DNA of 8,398 nucleotides from Planctomycetaceae bacterium (GTDB lineage: Bacteria; Planctomycetota; Planctomycetia; Planctomycetales; Planctomycetaceae). Below are positions 1-7,930 of the stretch, piece by piece. Under the pieces are notes generated by a model. That model had not been told where the DNA came from, searched no databases, and worked only from the letters and a program-made list of their open reading frames with translations. Location: NCBI GenBank assembly GCA_003503535.1, contig DOCI01000292.1:428-8825 (forward strand). The letters run 5' to 3'. Positions within the stretch are counted from its first letter, which is position 1. Every line of letters begins with the position of its first letter. The position numbers and the translations under genes were made by a program.

Positions 1-330
1 CCGGGTTTGTTTCTCGTGAGTTCGATGAGGAGTCACATCCTGATTCAAAGCTGCTTCTGTGAGCAGATCGTCCATCAACTCCTTCAGGGGAGCAGTGGAA
101 TCCTCATGCGAGTTTGCATCTTGTGTCGTTAATGGAGTTGAAGGAAGGATCCCCAAATCCCAAAACAGATTGGAATGCAATTCAAGATACTGTGCAAAAA
201 CCTCGGCTGCGGCATCATCGTTTTTGATTAACTGTTGCAATTCTGCAGCGGTGGCTTCATCGAGCCGGCCGTCGCATACGCAATCGGCCAGTTCGCAAAG
301 TCTTCGATGATGATTATGCAGATCGTTCAT
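1..330 (-). CDS. FecR/anti-sigma-like protein, N-terminal part (cut by window edge)
   Basis: The frame opens with ATG at 330-328 and stays open for 110 codons to the window edge, so the C-terminal part is missing. The visible protein starts MNDLHNHHRRLCELADCVCD and continues with GRLDEATAAELQQLI, then LELHSNLFWDLGI. This H-R-x-L-x-E-L-A-D-x-x-x-D-G-x-L-x-x-x-x-x-x-x-L pattern is typical of the cytoplasmic N-terminus of planctomycete FecR-type proteins. In that family a transmembrane helix, a FecR domain and often a LamG-like domain follow; none of these is inside the window. The start codon directly abuts the stop codon of the upstream sigma gene (TAA then ATG, no spacer) and no Shine-Dalgarno is visible, so translational coupling is likely. 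The inferred role is membrane control of the neighbouring sigma factor. The gene call is firm; the family call rests on the N-terminus and context only. Confidence 0.8.
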   Translation of the reverse strand, partial: MNDLHNHHRRLCELADCVCDGRLDEATAAELQQLIKNDDAAAEVFAQYLELHSNLFWDLGILPSTPLTTQDANSHEDSTAPLKELMDDLLTEAALNQDVTPHRTHEKQTR

Positions 331-912
331 TTATTTGATCGCAGCGGAGAGCTGCTTCTCGATACAATTGAGTAATGTGCGGCGGACACGTCCCAGAGAC
401 TGGTAAACTGAGTTCAGCGGACGGTTGAGTTGATCAGAAAGTGTCTGCCCATCTCGACCTTGTTGATACCGAAGTCTAATTAATTCTCGATCCCGTGGTT
501 TTAATTTTCGAATACAAACTGCCAGAGCCGCCTGACGTTCATCGGCTCCATCACTGATTTCTTCAACAGTTTGGGCGATCGTCGTTAAATACTCATCGTC
601 AAAAATCAGTCGATTTCGACTGGATTTCTGGCGAAATTTCATCACTTCTAAACTGGCGATACGATAAACCCACGCCAAAAAGTTGGTACCCGGTTCAAAG
701 GTGTTCCACTTTGCCAGAATGACAACATTGGCGTTCTGGAGGATTTCCTCGGCTGAGTTTGGATTTCCAGTTTGTGCCAGCAGATACAGATAAAGTCGTC
801 TTTGAGCCTTAACAAATGATTTGATAAACCCGGCATCTGGTCCTGATTCATGCGTCTCCTCTCCCTGCGGAAAGGCTTCCTCGTGTGGAGGAGTTGTCCG
901 GATATTACCCAC
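331..912 (-). CDS. ECF RNA polymerase sigma factor, Rhodopirellula/Verrucomicrobium type
   Basis: This 193-residue protein is a sigma-70 family factor of the extracytoplasmic-function class, which binds core RNA polymerase and directs it to a specific promoter set. Sigma region 2 covers about residues 29-101 ([16 protein letters not shown], then [19 protein letters not shown]). Region 4 covers about 125-183 ([16 protein letters not shown], then a helix-turn-helix [20 protein letters not shown]). The FLAWVYRIA...F(R/Y) signature and the overall length match the planctomycete/verrucomicrobial sigma subgroup. The start is GTG at 912-910: an in-frame TGA lies six codons upstream and there is no in-frame ATG until residue 91, well inside region 2. 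The ribosome site is weak (GGA about 9 nt upstream). The gene is followed without spacing by the FecR-like gene, which fits a sigma/regulator pair. An intrinsic terminator sits 45 nt upstream, so the gene probably has its own promoter, but I could not identify one. Confidence 0.93.
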   Translation of the reverse strand: MGNIRTTPPHEEAFPQGEETHESGPDAGFIKSFVKAQRRLYLYLLAQTGNPNSAEEILQNANVVILAKWNTFEPGTNFLAWVYRIASLEVMKFRQKSSRNRLIFDDEYLTTIAQTVEEISDGADERQAALAVCIRKLKPRDRELIRLRYQQGRDGQTLSDQLNRPLNSVYQSLGRVRRTLLNCIEKQLSAAIK

Positions 913-957
913 GCGAAAATTCCAAATTCAGTTTTCGTAATGAATCTGAGGCTCTTC

Positions 958-986
958 AAAAATGGGAACCCTGTATGGGTTCCCAT
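958..986 (-). terminator. Intrinsic terminator of the DUF1549-DUF1501 unit
   Basis: A perfect 10-bp inverted repeat (ATGGGAACCC at 962-971 and GGGTTCCCAT at 977-986) encloses a 5-nt loop. On the minus strand the stem is followed by a run of five T (962-958, the first of them in the stem). The plus strand shows no T-run after the stem, so the orientation is minus. It lies 38 nt past the stop codon of the DUF1501 gene and 45 nt before the sigma start, and so separates the two transcription units. Confidence 0.85.
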
Positions 987-1023
987 GATTGAATCGATTC
1001 TTAAATTGACCAATAAGAGCGGA

Positions 1024-2295
<1,272 letters not shown>

Positions 2296-2302
2296 TGAAG
2301 TT

Positions 2303-2306
2303 CTCC
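2303..2306 (-). promoter_or_regulatory. Ribosome binding site of the DUF1501 gene
   Basis: The minus strand reads GGAG here, 7 nt before the ATG at 2295-2293, which fixes the start of the DUF1501 protein and places the twin-arginine motif at residues 11-12. Confidence 0.75.
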
Positions 2307-2368
2307 AAAAGGTAAGCGGTGATTTCGATTAAGTTTTTTCGATGTGAATTGTAGTAACAGTGAAACAA

Positions 2369-3988
2369 CTAGCGGACAAAAATGAATTCGTTGCTGTTCA
2401 AGAGTGCCCAGTAAAGATCCTGATAGGCGCTAATCGGGTTGCCACTGATTTGCATCAGTTTCTTCACCGCAGCTAAATCTCGACCACTGGGGTTTCGTCC
2501 CAGAGCAGCCAGATACAGCAGTTGGACTTTCTTGGAATCTTTTTCTTCAGCAGAAACGACCTGGTGAAGCAGTGTGCCCGGATCACATTTGACTGCCGTA
2601 TCAACAAGTTCTCCATTCATCATCATGAGAGCCTGTGGAATACTGCCGTTGAACGTGGTGGACTCATCATTTTCATCTGTACCGAATGTGGTCACGAACT
2701 GTTGAAGCCATTGGTTACGCTGACGCATCGCCTGAGCATAATTGGCTCGGTTCATTCCTGAAGCGTTTGAGGCGACCATGAGTGAATCGAACAACTGTTC
2801 CGCTTCCATGGACTTAATATACATATGGCTGAAGAGTGGCATTTCGCCTGCAGCCGGGTTGTCAATTTCATTCTTGGTATTGAATTCACTGCTTAGACGG
2901 TAAGCCTCTGAAGAAGTGATCCAGCGGACCAGCATTTTCATGTCGTAATCGGAAGCAACAAAGCTTTCCGTGAGATATTCGAGCAGCATCGGGTGAGAAG
3001 CAGGATTATGTGGTCCCATGTCGTCGACAGGACGGGTAAAGCCGTAGCCGAAGAAGTGACCCCACATGCGATTGACCATCGCCCGAGCCATTTGATGATC
3101 GCCATCAGCGACGATTGCATCTGCCAGAATTTTCTGACGTGATTTACCGTTATCAAACTCAACATCGTTCCCAAAATATTTGGGATAAGCGACCTGCATC
3201 AGGCCACTTCGCTTTTCGAAAAAGACAGGTCCGCTGAAGTCGTTAGTCGTCAACTCGGAATAGTCATCGACTTCCTGACCTGTATTAGGGTCGATTTTGT
3301 CATGATCGACACGCCGGGCATTCCGGAAGAAACTGTTGAATTCCCAGAACTGACTTTGCTTCCAGTCGTTGAAAGGGTGATTGTGACACTGAGTACATTG
3401 CACCTGTGTGCCCAGAAAGAGACGGGTTGTTTTGGCAGTTGCCTGAACACCCTCATCCCGCATCGTCATTTGACTCAGCAGATAGTTGACGGCACCATTT
3501 TCCTCAAAGTGACCTTCAGCAGTCAAAATGTCGTAGACCACATCATCCCAGGGACGATTTTTGGCGAAAGCTTCCCGCAGGAATTTTTGCATGCCGTCTC
3601 GACTGGTGCGGTCGGGAGTTTGACGACCAATCAGCAGGTTCGTCCAGATCGTGGTCCAGTTATTGACGTAACTATCACCATCGAGCATTTCATCAACAGC
3701 TTGCTGATATTTGTTGGAGTCCTTATTTTTAATAAATTCCTCAACCACACTCAGAGGAGGGATGTGACCGACGGTATCCAGATAGACCCGACGCAACCAT
3801 GTGATGTCGTCTGCAGCTTCTGATGGGGAAACTTCATTGTCTTCCCAACTTTGTCGAATCAGCAAATCAATTTGATCGACAACAGCAGTATCGTATTTCA
3901 AGCGATAATCCGAAGTTTCAGCTGCACGCACGCTTAGCGTGGTAATTTGCAAGACTGCAAGGCCGAATATTAAGGAGAGTGCCCTCAT
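2369..3988 (-). CDS. DUF1549 and DUF1553 domain protein, secreted
   Basis: This 539-residue protein has a Sec-type signal peptide (residues 1 to about 22, probable cleavage after VRA). A DUF1549 domain follows (about 37-225), including [14 protein letters not shown] (65-78) and [16 protein letters not shown] (196-211). A DUF1553 domain comes next (about 285-535), including [13 protein letters not shown] (305-317), [14 protein letters not shown] (320-333), [11 protein letters not shown] (452-462) and the terminal NSNEFIFVR. The C198-x-x-C201-H202 motif resembles a c-type haem site and is normal for DUF1549. The protein is at the short end for this family: many planctomycete homologues have an extra N-terminal cytochrome c-like (PSC1) domain that is absent here. 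The function is unknown; its near-constant pairing with DUF1501 genes suggests the two work together in the periplasm. A weak AGGA lies 10 nt before the ATG. It is the first gene of the probable two-gene operon. Confidence 0.95.
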   Translation of the reverse strand: MRALSLIFGLAVLQITTLSVRAAETSDYRLKYDTAVVDQIDLLIRQSWEDNEVSPSEAADDITWLRRVYLDTVGHIPPLSVVEEFIKNKDSNKYQQAVDEMLDGDSYVNNWTTIWTNLLIGRQTPDRTSRDGMQKFLREAFAKNRPWDDVVYDILTAEGHFEENGAVNYLLSQMTMRDEGVQATAKTTRLFLGTQVQCTQCHNHPFNDWKQSQFWEFNSFFRNARRVDHDKIDPNTGQEVDDYSELTTNDFSGPVFFEKRSGLMQVAYPKYFGNDVEFDNGKSRQKILADAIVADGDHQMARAMVNRMWGHFFGYGFTRPVDDMGPHNPASHPMLLEYLTESFVASDYDMKMLVRWITSSEAYRLSSEFNTKNEIDNPAAGEMPLFSHMYIKSMEAEQLFDSLMVASNASGMNRANYAQAMRQRNQWLQQFVTTFGTDENDESTTFNGSIPQALMMMNGELVDTAVKCDPGTLLHQVVSAEEKDSKKVQLLYLAALGRNPSGRDLAAVKKLMQISGNPISAYQDLYWALLNSNEFIFVR

Positions 3989-4816
3989 TGGTGAAAAATC
4001 CTGTTTCTCAAAAAATTATTGTGAGAGGAGATTGGCATATCGCGAGATGAATCGACTGAAACCAGATCCGCCTACTAATAAACCTCAAAAAGCAATCCAA
4101 TGTTCGTCGCAAAAAGCATTAGTTCACAGAGAATTATCCAAATTCTCACTCCTGACGAATTCATCCACAGCTTCAGATCTGCAATTCATACTCAAGATCA
4201 ACTTTATTTTATGGGTTTTTTCTTGGAGACTCAATGAAATTACGCTTAATTTCGGGTAAATCAGCAGATATTGGAATTGGTCGTCATAATTAATAGATCA
4301 TAGATACTGCGTGAAATTTCCAGTGCAAGCTGGATTGGAAAGTGCACAGGTGGATACTATTGTGTCAAGATTGATAGTTTTTTACGAATTTTTCACTCAG
4401 ATTGCAAAACAGGTCTCTGATTACTGCTGCGAAATCGGTATGAATACTATTACTGAGATGTTTTCGACATTGATGCGACTGTGAAAATTTGCTCCGGGCA
4501 CGATGCCGAACCGCTGGTGCATGATGGCTAAGTTATCAGCCTTTTACTCAGGGATCTCTTGTTCAGTGCTGTTGTGATGTCTCTAAGATTGTCACTTCTG
4601 ATAAGAGATTTCGAATGCAAGGCGTGAAAGTACACCAGACTATTTTCGCGAACATCTCCCCCAGGTTACACGACTCGTATTTTCCGATGCATCTTTCGTG
4701 AATTTTGGAAGTGCAGACGAAAAATTAAAGGCTTTCGTGGGAACAGCGTTACAATTCGCATCGCTAATCGTACGGACCAATCAATGATTACGAATCGTGT
4801 CCAAAATGACTGTAAA

Positions 4817-4855
4817 TGGTAACAGTTTTCAGGTTTCTGCCAGAGGCTGTTACCA
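4817..4855. repeat. Perfect 9-bp inverted repeat upstream of the DUF309 gene
   Basis: TGGTAACAG (4817-4825) is the exact reverse complement of CTGTTACCA (4847-4855), with a 21-bp spacer. The arm centres are 30 bp apart, close to three helical turns, and the element ends 90 bp before the GTG of the DUF309 gene. It could be a binding site for a dimeric regulator, or a leader hairpin extended by G-T pairs inside the arms. No T-run follows on either strand, so it is not a terminator. The repeat is seen directly; its role is inference. Confidence 0.45.
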
Positions 4856-4931
4856 AACAATAAATATTGGGCCGGTCGGGTCATTTCAAAAGACTTTTGG
4901 CTAACCTCTATCTCGCCTCATAAAATCCGTC

Positions 4932-4937
4932 AAGGAG
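4932..4937 (+). promoter_or_regulatory. Strong ribosome binding site that sets a GTG start
   Basis: AAGGAG lies 8 nt upstream of the GTG at 4946. No ATG competes at a good distance, so this site decides the non-ATG start of the DUF309 gene. Confidence 0.8.
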
Positions 4938-4945
4938 TTCATATC

Positions 4946-5506
4946 GTGCTACAAGCTGTTGTTACTGCCAAACGCCTAATTCCCTCCATCGAATTACCGG
5001 CTTATGCGTTTATTCCCGCTACAGGATTGCCTCATCCCATTCGCGATCCGCGCGGGCATAGTCATGGGCGAAAACGCGTTTCCCCACCAGCATTATCGAT
5101 TGATAACTGGTCGACACACCGAAATTATCTGCTGGGATTAGATTTGTTCAATTATGGATATTACTGGGAAGCCCATGAGGAGTGGGATCGTTTGCTCAAA
5201 TCCTCTGGACCAGACAGCCTGATGGGAAAATTTCTCAAAGGGCTCGTCAAACTGGCAGCAGCCGGCGTGAAAGTTCGCGAAGGCAGTATTCACGGCGTTC
5301 GCCGTCATGCCGCTTCAGCCGGCGAAGTTTTTGCCGATGTGGCTGCAGAAGCCGATCAGGACCATTTCTGTGGTTTAGAGTTCACCATCCTGCAATTTGC
5401 TGCTGATCGAGCTGCTCAATTGAACTACAAGCAGAAGTTCGAATCCGGTAAACCCGTTCGCGTATTCCCGTTTGTGCTGCATCCGGAATCAGAATCGATG
5501 TCATAA
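4946..5506 (+). CDS. DUF309 domain protein
   Basis: This 186-residue, probably cytoplasmic protein has the DUF309 core at about residues 58-125: [20 protein letters not shown] (61-80), then [18 protein letters not shown] (96-113) and a histidine/arginine-rich HGVRRHA (116-122). The G-x-Y-x-E-A-H-E-x-W signature is diagnostic of the family, which is helical and has no established biochemical function. Residues 18-40 ([14 protein letters not shown], then RDPRGHSHG) form an N-terminal extension before the helical core. There is no signal peptide or membrane helix. The GTG start is set by AAGGAG 8 nt upstream. The gene stands alone: divergent from the DUF1549 unit and closed by its own terminator 28 nt after the stop. 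Family membership is confident; the function is unknown. Confidence 0.92.
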   Translation: MLQAVVTAKRLIPSIELPAYAFIPATGLPHPIRDPRGHSHGRKRVSPPALSIDNWSTHRNYLLGLDLFNYGYYWEAHEEWDRLLKSSGPDSLMGKFLKGLVKLAAAGVKVREGSIHGVRRHAASAGEVFADVAAEADQDHFCGLEFTILQFAADRAAQLNYKQKFESGKPVRVFPFVLHPESESMS

Positions 5507-5534
5507 TCGATCGGTGATTATAGATATTCTATGC

Positions 5535-5568
5535 AAACCTCCCGCGAGATTTCACGGGAGGTTTTTTT
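5535..5568 (+). terminator. Intrinsic terminator of the DUF309 gene
   Basis: AAACCTCCCG (5535-5544) pairs perfectly with CGGGAGGTTT (5555-5564) over a 10-nt loop, followed directly by four more T, giving seven T in a row from the end of the stem. It begins 28 nt after the DUF309 stop codon. The A-run on the left arm is too short to make it a convincing terminator for the other strand. Confidence 0.92.
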
Positions 5569-5819
5569 ATTCAATAGGGAAGTTGTGCCCCTGAGTATCG
5601 CGATGGGAGTGGTCTTGGGGCATCACCACGCCCATTACTTCGTTCTGGGGCGTGCCACCCAACGTGAGATTTTTTATGATCATTGAGCAACTGCTGGCTT
5701 TCGGGTGGTTCTCGTTAATTCAGTGGTGATGACTGCAAAGCTGTTTCCAAAATGCTCTAATAGGCTTAGAACTCCTGACAATACTCCAAATTGGATTCAT
5801 TCTGGTCATTACTAAAACC

Positions 5820-5904
5820 GGGTGGCGGGGGCGCTCTCGAAGAGAAGCCCCCGAATGATAGAACTTCCGGGGGCTTCCGCTAACGCGGAGCGCCCCCGCC
5901 ACCC
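5820..5904. repeat. REP-like inverted pair of GC-rich hairpins
   Basis: The outer arms GGGTGGCGGGGGCGCTC (5820-5836) and their exact reverse complement (5888-5904) are 17 bp. Inner arms GAAGCCCCCG (5844-5853) and CGGGGGCTTC (5868-5877) are a further perfect 10 bp. Each half also folds alone: CGGGGGC (5826-5832) pairs with GCCCCCG (5847-5853), and CGGGGGC (5868-5874) pairs with GCCCCCG (5892-5898). Thus the element is two copies of one hairpin in opposite orientation. The tips differ but both pair: CTCT-CGA-AGAG (5834-5844) in one and CCGC-TAAC-GCGG (5877-5888) in the other. This is the architecture of REP/BIME elements. It is not a terminator, as no T-run follows either end. Copy number in the genome cannot be judged here. 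Confidence 0.8.
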
Positions 5905-5941
5905 AATGTCTAAAACATAAGTCGTTTATTCATTGTGAAAA

Positions 5942-5960
5942 GACAGACTGGAAGCCTGTC
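5942..5960. repeat. Short imperfect palindrome, possible dispersed repeat
   Basis: GACAGACTGGAAGCCTGTC reads as a near-perfect palindrome: GACAG pairs with CTGTC, one A-C mismatch follows, then CT pairs with AG around a 3-nt tip. It lies 37 bp from the REP-like pair. Similar GACAGGCTGGAAGCCTGTC-type words are familiar as dispersed intergenic repeats in planctomycetes and some other phyla, but that is recollection and not shown by this window. Confidence 0.35.
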
Positions 5961-6150
5961 CTAACTATTGATTTCCAGAGTTCGGTAAGTTTTTGCCGGT
6001 CGATGCTGTGTGGAATCGCAATTATAATCGATTTTTGCGACACTGCACGTAATGCAATTCGCAGGAAGCCGCTTATTCAGTTGAGCGGCGTTATCGTCCA
6101 GTCTTTAACGATCGCATTGGCAGAGCTCTGAATCAGGGCCATTTTCAATC

Positions 6151-6753
6151 ATGCATGATGAAAACGACAATCTGATGATTCGTATTCAGACCGGAGACAA
6201 TACGGCTTTTGACGAACTGGTTGCGCTGCATCAGCGACCGCTCATTGGCTATTTTGTGCGAAATACGCGTGACTGGCAACTGGCTGAAGATTTGTCTCAG
6301 GAAACCTTGCTGCGGGTTTACAATCAGGCGTGGGATTATTTGCCGGTCGGACGCTTCAAACCCTGGATGTACCGAGTCGCTCGAAATCTGCTGATCGATA
6401 ATGTTCGTAAGCGTTCTCACGACGCCTTAATTCGAGCTTACCAAACCCGCAATGAGGAAAACGATACGGGGCTCTCGCGTATCGCTGGCGAGTTTGCCAC
6501 TCCTGAAGAGAAGTTGAACGATCAGGAGTTTTGCGAAATTGTCGATCAGATGCTCGAAGAGATTCCTGAAGAACAGCGACAGACATTCGTGCTGCATCAT
6601 TATGTGGGGCTCAATCTGGCGGAAGTTGCTGAGATTATGGATGCCAATGCCGCGACCACCAAAAGTCGATTACGACTCGCTCGCGAAAAACTGCAGGATA
6701 AACTCCGCCCGCTTGGCATCAAATCGGCAACCGATACCTCAGCGGTAGGTTAA
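6151..6753 (+). CDS. ECF RNA polymerase sigma factor, RpoE-like
   Basis: This 200-residue cytoplasmic protein is an extracytoplasmic-function sigma-70 factor. Region 2 covers about residues 20-90, with the core-binding segment AEDLSQETLLRVY (45-57) and the -10 recognition segment FKPWMYRVARNLLIDNVRKR (69-88). Region 4 covers about 130-183, with IPEEQRQTFVLHHYVGL (138-154) and a helix-turn-helix LAEVAEIMDANAATTKSRL (156-174). Length and order are typical and both regions look intact. It differs clearly from the sigma factor at the left of the window, which belongs to another subgroup. The ATG at 6151 is preceded by a weak AGGG 12 nt upstream; the next in-frame ATG (residue 9) has no better site. 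No typical anti-sigma gene follows: the next gene starts 265 bp downstream and encodes a zinc-ribbon membrane protein. Its target promoters and signal are unknown. Confidence 0.95.
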   Translation: MHDENDNLMIRIQTGDNTAFDELVALHQRPLIGYFVRNTRDWQLAEDLSQETLLRVYNQAWDYLPVGRFKPWMYRVARNLLIDNVRKRSHDALIRAYQTRNEENDTGLSRIAGEFATPEEKLNDQEFCEIVDQMLEEIPEEQRQTFVLHHYVGLNLAEVAEIMDANAATTKSRLRLAREKLQDKLRPLGIKSATDTSAVG

Positions 6754-6900
6754 TAACTAAGGAAGTTATTTCCTCCATTCAACGTTGTTCATGAACGAAA
6801 ATTCAGCGACGATTCCGCGAATTGTGTTGAAGAATTTCTTCTAAAAGCTGGACGATTTTCACAATCGACTGCTATGCTAACACAACTTATTAATACAGTC

Positions 6901-6945
6901 TGATGCAAGATTGTGTGAGTATTCACTTTCTACTTACTTGCATCA
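6901..6945. repeat. Nested inverted repeat in the leader of the zinc-ribbon gene
   Basis: TGATGCAAG (6901-6909) is the exact reverse complement of CTTGCATCA (6937-6945), with a 27-bp spacer. Inside the spacer lies a second small palindrome, GTGA-gtat-TCAC (6915-6926). The element ends 73 bp before the ATG at 7019. It could be an operator or a leader RNA structure. No T-run follows it, so it is not a terminator. The structure is seen directly; a regulatory role is inference. Confidence 0.45.
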
Positions 6946-7004
6946 TAATGACAAGCATCCCGCTCTGACGTGGATCGCTCATTCCAATCTAAAGATCAAT
7001 TCTG

Positions 7005-7010
7005 AAAAGG
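7005..7010 (+). promoter_or_regulatory. Ribosome binding site that decides the zinc-ribbon start
   Basis: AAAAGG lies 8 nt before the ATG at 7019. The frame is open further upstream to a TTG at 6911, but that codon has no ribosome site and the added residues do not resemble a protein domain, so the start is placed at 7019. Confidence 0.7.
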
Positions 7011-7018
7011 CAGTGGCC

Positions 7019-7915
7019 ATGGCGTTCAAAGCGTACTGTCCCGATTGCGGTGCCTCTTATTCGATGTCGGATCGATCGAAAGAGGGCAAAAAGCTGAAGT
7101 GTAAAAAGTGTGGTGGAAAATTTGTCGCGGAGTTGGAAGAGTCTTCCAGCAGTAAGTCCAGCAAGAGCCGCAGTAAGCCGGAGAAGCTTAAAGCTCCCCC
7201 GCTGAAAGTCCGTGGGAAAGATGCCATTCGCAATGAAACTAAGACGGGTGAACTGGAGGAAGTTGCTGCGGGCGGGACTTCCAAACCGGTCATGATTGGT
7301 GCAATCTTCCTGTTTATTGCATTCTGGGGCGGGGTGATTTTTGCCGTTTCTCAAATGGAATTCAAACCGTCCGGGCCAGCGGAAGTTCAGCAAGTCCAGC
7401 TCCCGATGACCCAAGGCAAATCCAAACAGGGGAACATTGGTGTCGAATACCCTTCCGAATGGAAATTCGAAACAGATGGCGGGCAGGGGGGCGTAGCCGA
7501 ATGGATCCGCATTACTGGCGATGACATTTCGGTGTCGATTCGCACCAACCTGAAAGCCTCGGCTATGGGCGATATCGCCTCTGCAGGAGGCACGATCCAG
7601 GATGAAGAAGTTCCCGAAGAACTTGAACCGATCGCAGCCGTCCACGATTTTCTGCAATTGGACATGCAGAGTATTATGGAGCCTTATGAGGAAGAAGCTC
7701 CCGAAAAAATCGAAACCAAAGCCGGCAATTCCCGCATCTCCAAATTCCAGGGAGACCGGGGCTTCGTCAACGGCGGCATGGCCTTTGGTTATCGAGCAAC
7801 ACTTCCCAGTGGCAACGACAAACTCAAAGTTGTTTGTACGTGTGAGTCAGAGAAGGATCTGGAGAAGTATGATAGTCTCTTGCGAAATATGATTTTGAGT
7901 ATCGGACGACCGTAA
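7019..7915 (+). CDS. MJ0042-type zinc-ribbon protein with one transmembrane helix
   Basis: This 298-residue protein begins with a zinc ribbon (residues 1-36): C7-P-D-C10 and C28-K-K-C31 are the four metal ligands, in the MJ0042 finger style common at the N-termini of planctomycete membrane proteins. A charged, serine- and lysine-rich linker follows (about 37-90). One transmembrane helix comes next (about 91-111, VMIGAIFLFIAFWGGVIFAV), then an extracytoplasmic domain of about 180 residues. That domain starts with GVEYPSEWKFETDGG and ends with KDLEKYDSLLRNMILSI. This opening and ending resemble the PsbP/DcrB/Mog1-like fold, but that is inference. Topology is probably zinc ribbon inside, C-domain outside. 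It lies 265 bp downstream of the sigma gene on the same strand and could be co-transcribed or separate. It is convergent with the next gene, with 15 bp between stops. The function is not known. Confidence 0.9.
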   Translation: MAFKAYCPDCGASYSMSDRSKEGKKLKCKKCGGKFVAELEESSSSKSSKSRSKPEKLKAPPLKVRGKDAIRNETKTGELEEVAAGGTSKPVMIGAIFLFIAFWGGVIFAVSQMEFKPSGPAEVQQVQLPMTQGKSKQGNIGVEYPSEWKFETDGGQGGVAEWIRITGDDISVSIRTNLKASAMGDIASAGGTIQDEEVPEELEPIAAVHDFLQLDMQSIMEPYEEEAPEKIETKAGNSRISKFQGDRGFVNGGMAFGYRATLPSGNDKLKVVCTCESEKDLEKYDSLLRNMILSIGRP

Positions 7916-7930
7916 TTGGCAAGAGTTAAT

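Larger units (their letters stand above)
3989..4945. other. Gene-free stretch between divergent genes
   Basis: These 957 bp lie between the divergent DUF1549/DUF1553 and DUF309 genes, so both promoters must be here. No open frame shows a recognisable protein or a ribosome site. The two longest frames (plus, up to 4259; minus, 4884-4666) have unconvincing composition. The right end is AT-rich and holds the 9-bp inverted repeat at 4817-4855 and the ribosome site of the DUF309 gene. I saw no tRNA, no strong terminator, and no CRISPR or transposon ends. A small RNA or a decayed gene cannot be excluded by eye. Confidence 0.6.
5569..6150. other. Intergenic stretch with repeat-like hairpins
   Basis: These 580 bp between the DUF309 terminator and the second sigma gene have no credible gene. 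They contain a GC-rich pair of inverted hairpins (5820-5904), a short imperfect palindrome (5942-5960), and a GGGCGTGCCACCC piece near 5647-5660. A 6-bp hairpin GCCGCT/AGCGGC lies at 6068-6089, about 60 nt before the sigma start. A perfect TATAAT hexamer occurs at 6023-6028 but has no acceptable -35 element at 16-18 bp. The promoter of the sigma gene is presumably in the right-hand half. The only frame through the repeats (minus strand 5902-5720) is a by-product of repeat composition. Confidence 0.6.

Noticed and set aside
648..1013. 121-codon minus-strand frame over the sigma gene start
   Set aside because: It is a different frame over the well-supported sigma coding region and runs through the terminator stem.
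3939..4259. 106-codon plus-strand frame
   Set aside because: It overlaps the start and signal peptide of the DUF1549/DUF1553 gene in antisense, has no ribosome site, and has no recognisable domain.
4666..4884. 72-codon minus-strand frame in the gene-free region
   Set aside because: No ribosome site, composition unlike the neighbouring proteins, and it runs through the 9-bp inverted repeat.
4897..4926. TTGGCT, 18 bp, TAAAAT as promoter of the DUF309 gene
   Set aside because: The -35 matches only 4 of 6 and transcription would start on top of the ribosome binding site.
5622..5730. ATCACCAC and GTGGTGAT as a long-range inverted repeat
   Set aside because: Eight matching bases about 90 bp apart with no further pairing is easily chance.
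5720..5902. 60-codon minus-strand frame through the REP-like pair
   Set aside because: Its sequence is dictated by the GC-rich repeat; no ribosome site and no protein-like features. Likely a spurious frame of the kind often annotated over repeats.
6023..6028. Perfect TATAAT as a promoter for the second sigma gene
   Set aside because: No acceptable -35 element at 16-18 bp (the nearest TTGCCG is 24 bp away); a lone hexamer in AT-rich DNA is expected by chance.
6752..6770. AATAACT/AGTTATT hairpin overlapping the sigma stop codon as a terminator
   Set aside because: The stem is 7 bp, almost all A-T, and only one T follows it; too weak to call.
6911..7018. N-terminal extension of the zinc-ribbon protein from a TTG
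   Set aside because: The ATG at 7019 has a well-spaced AAAAGG and starts right at the zinc ribbon; the extension has no ribosome site and contains the inverted repeat.
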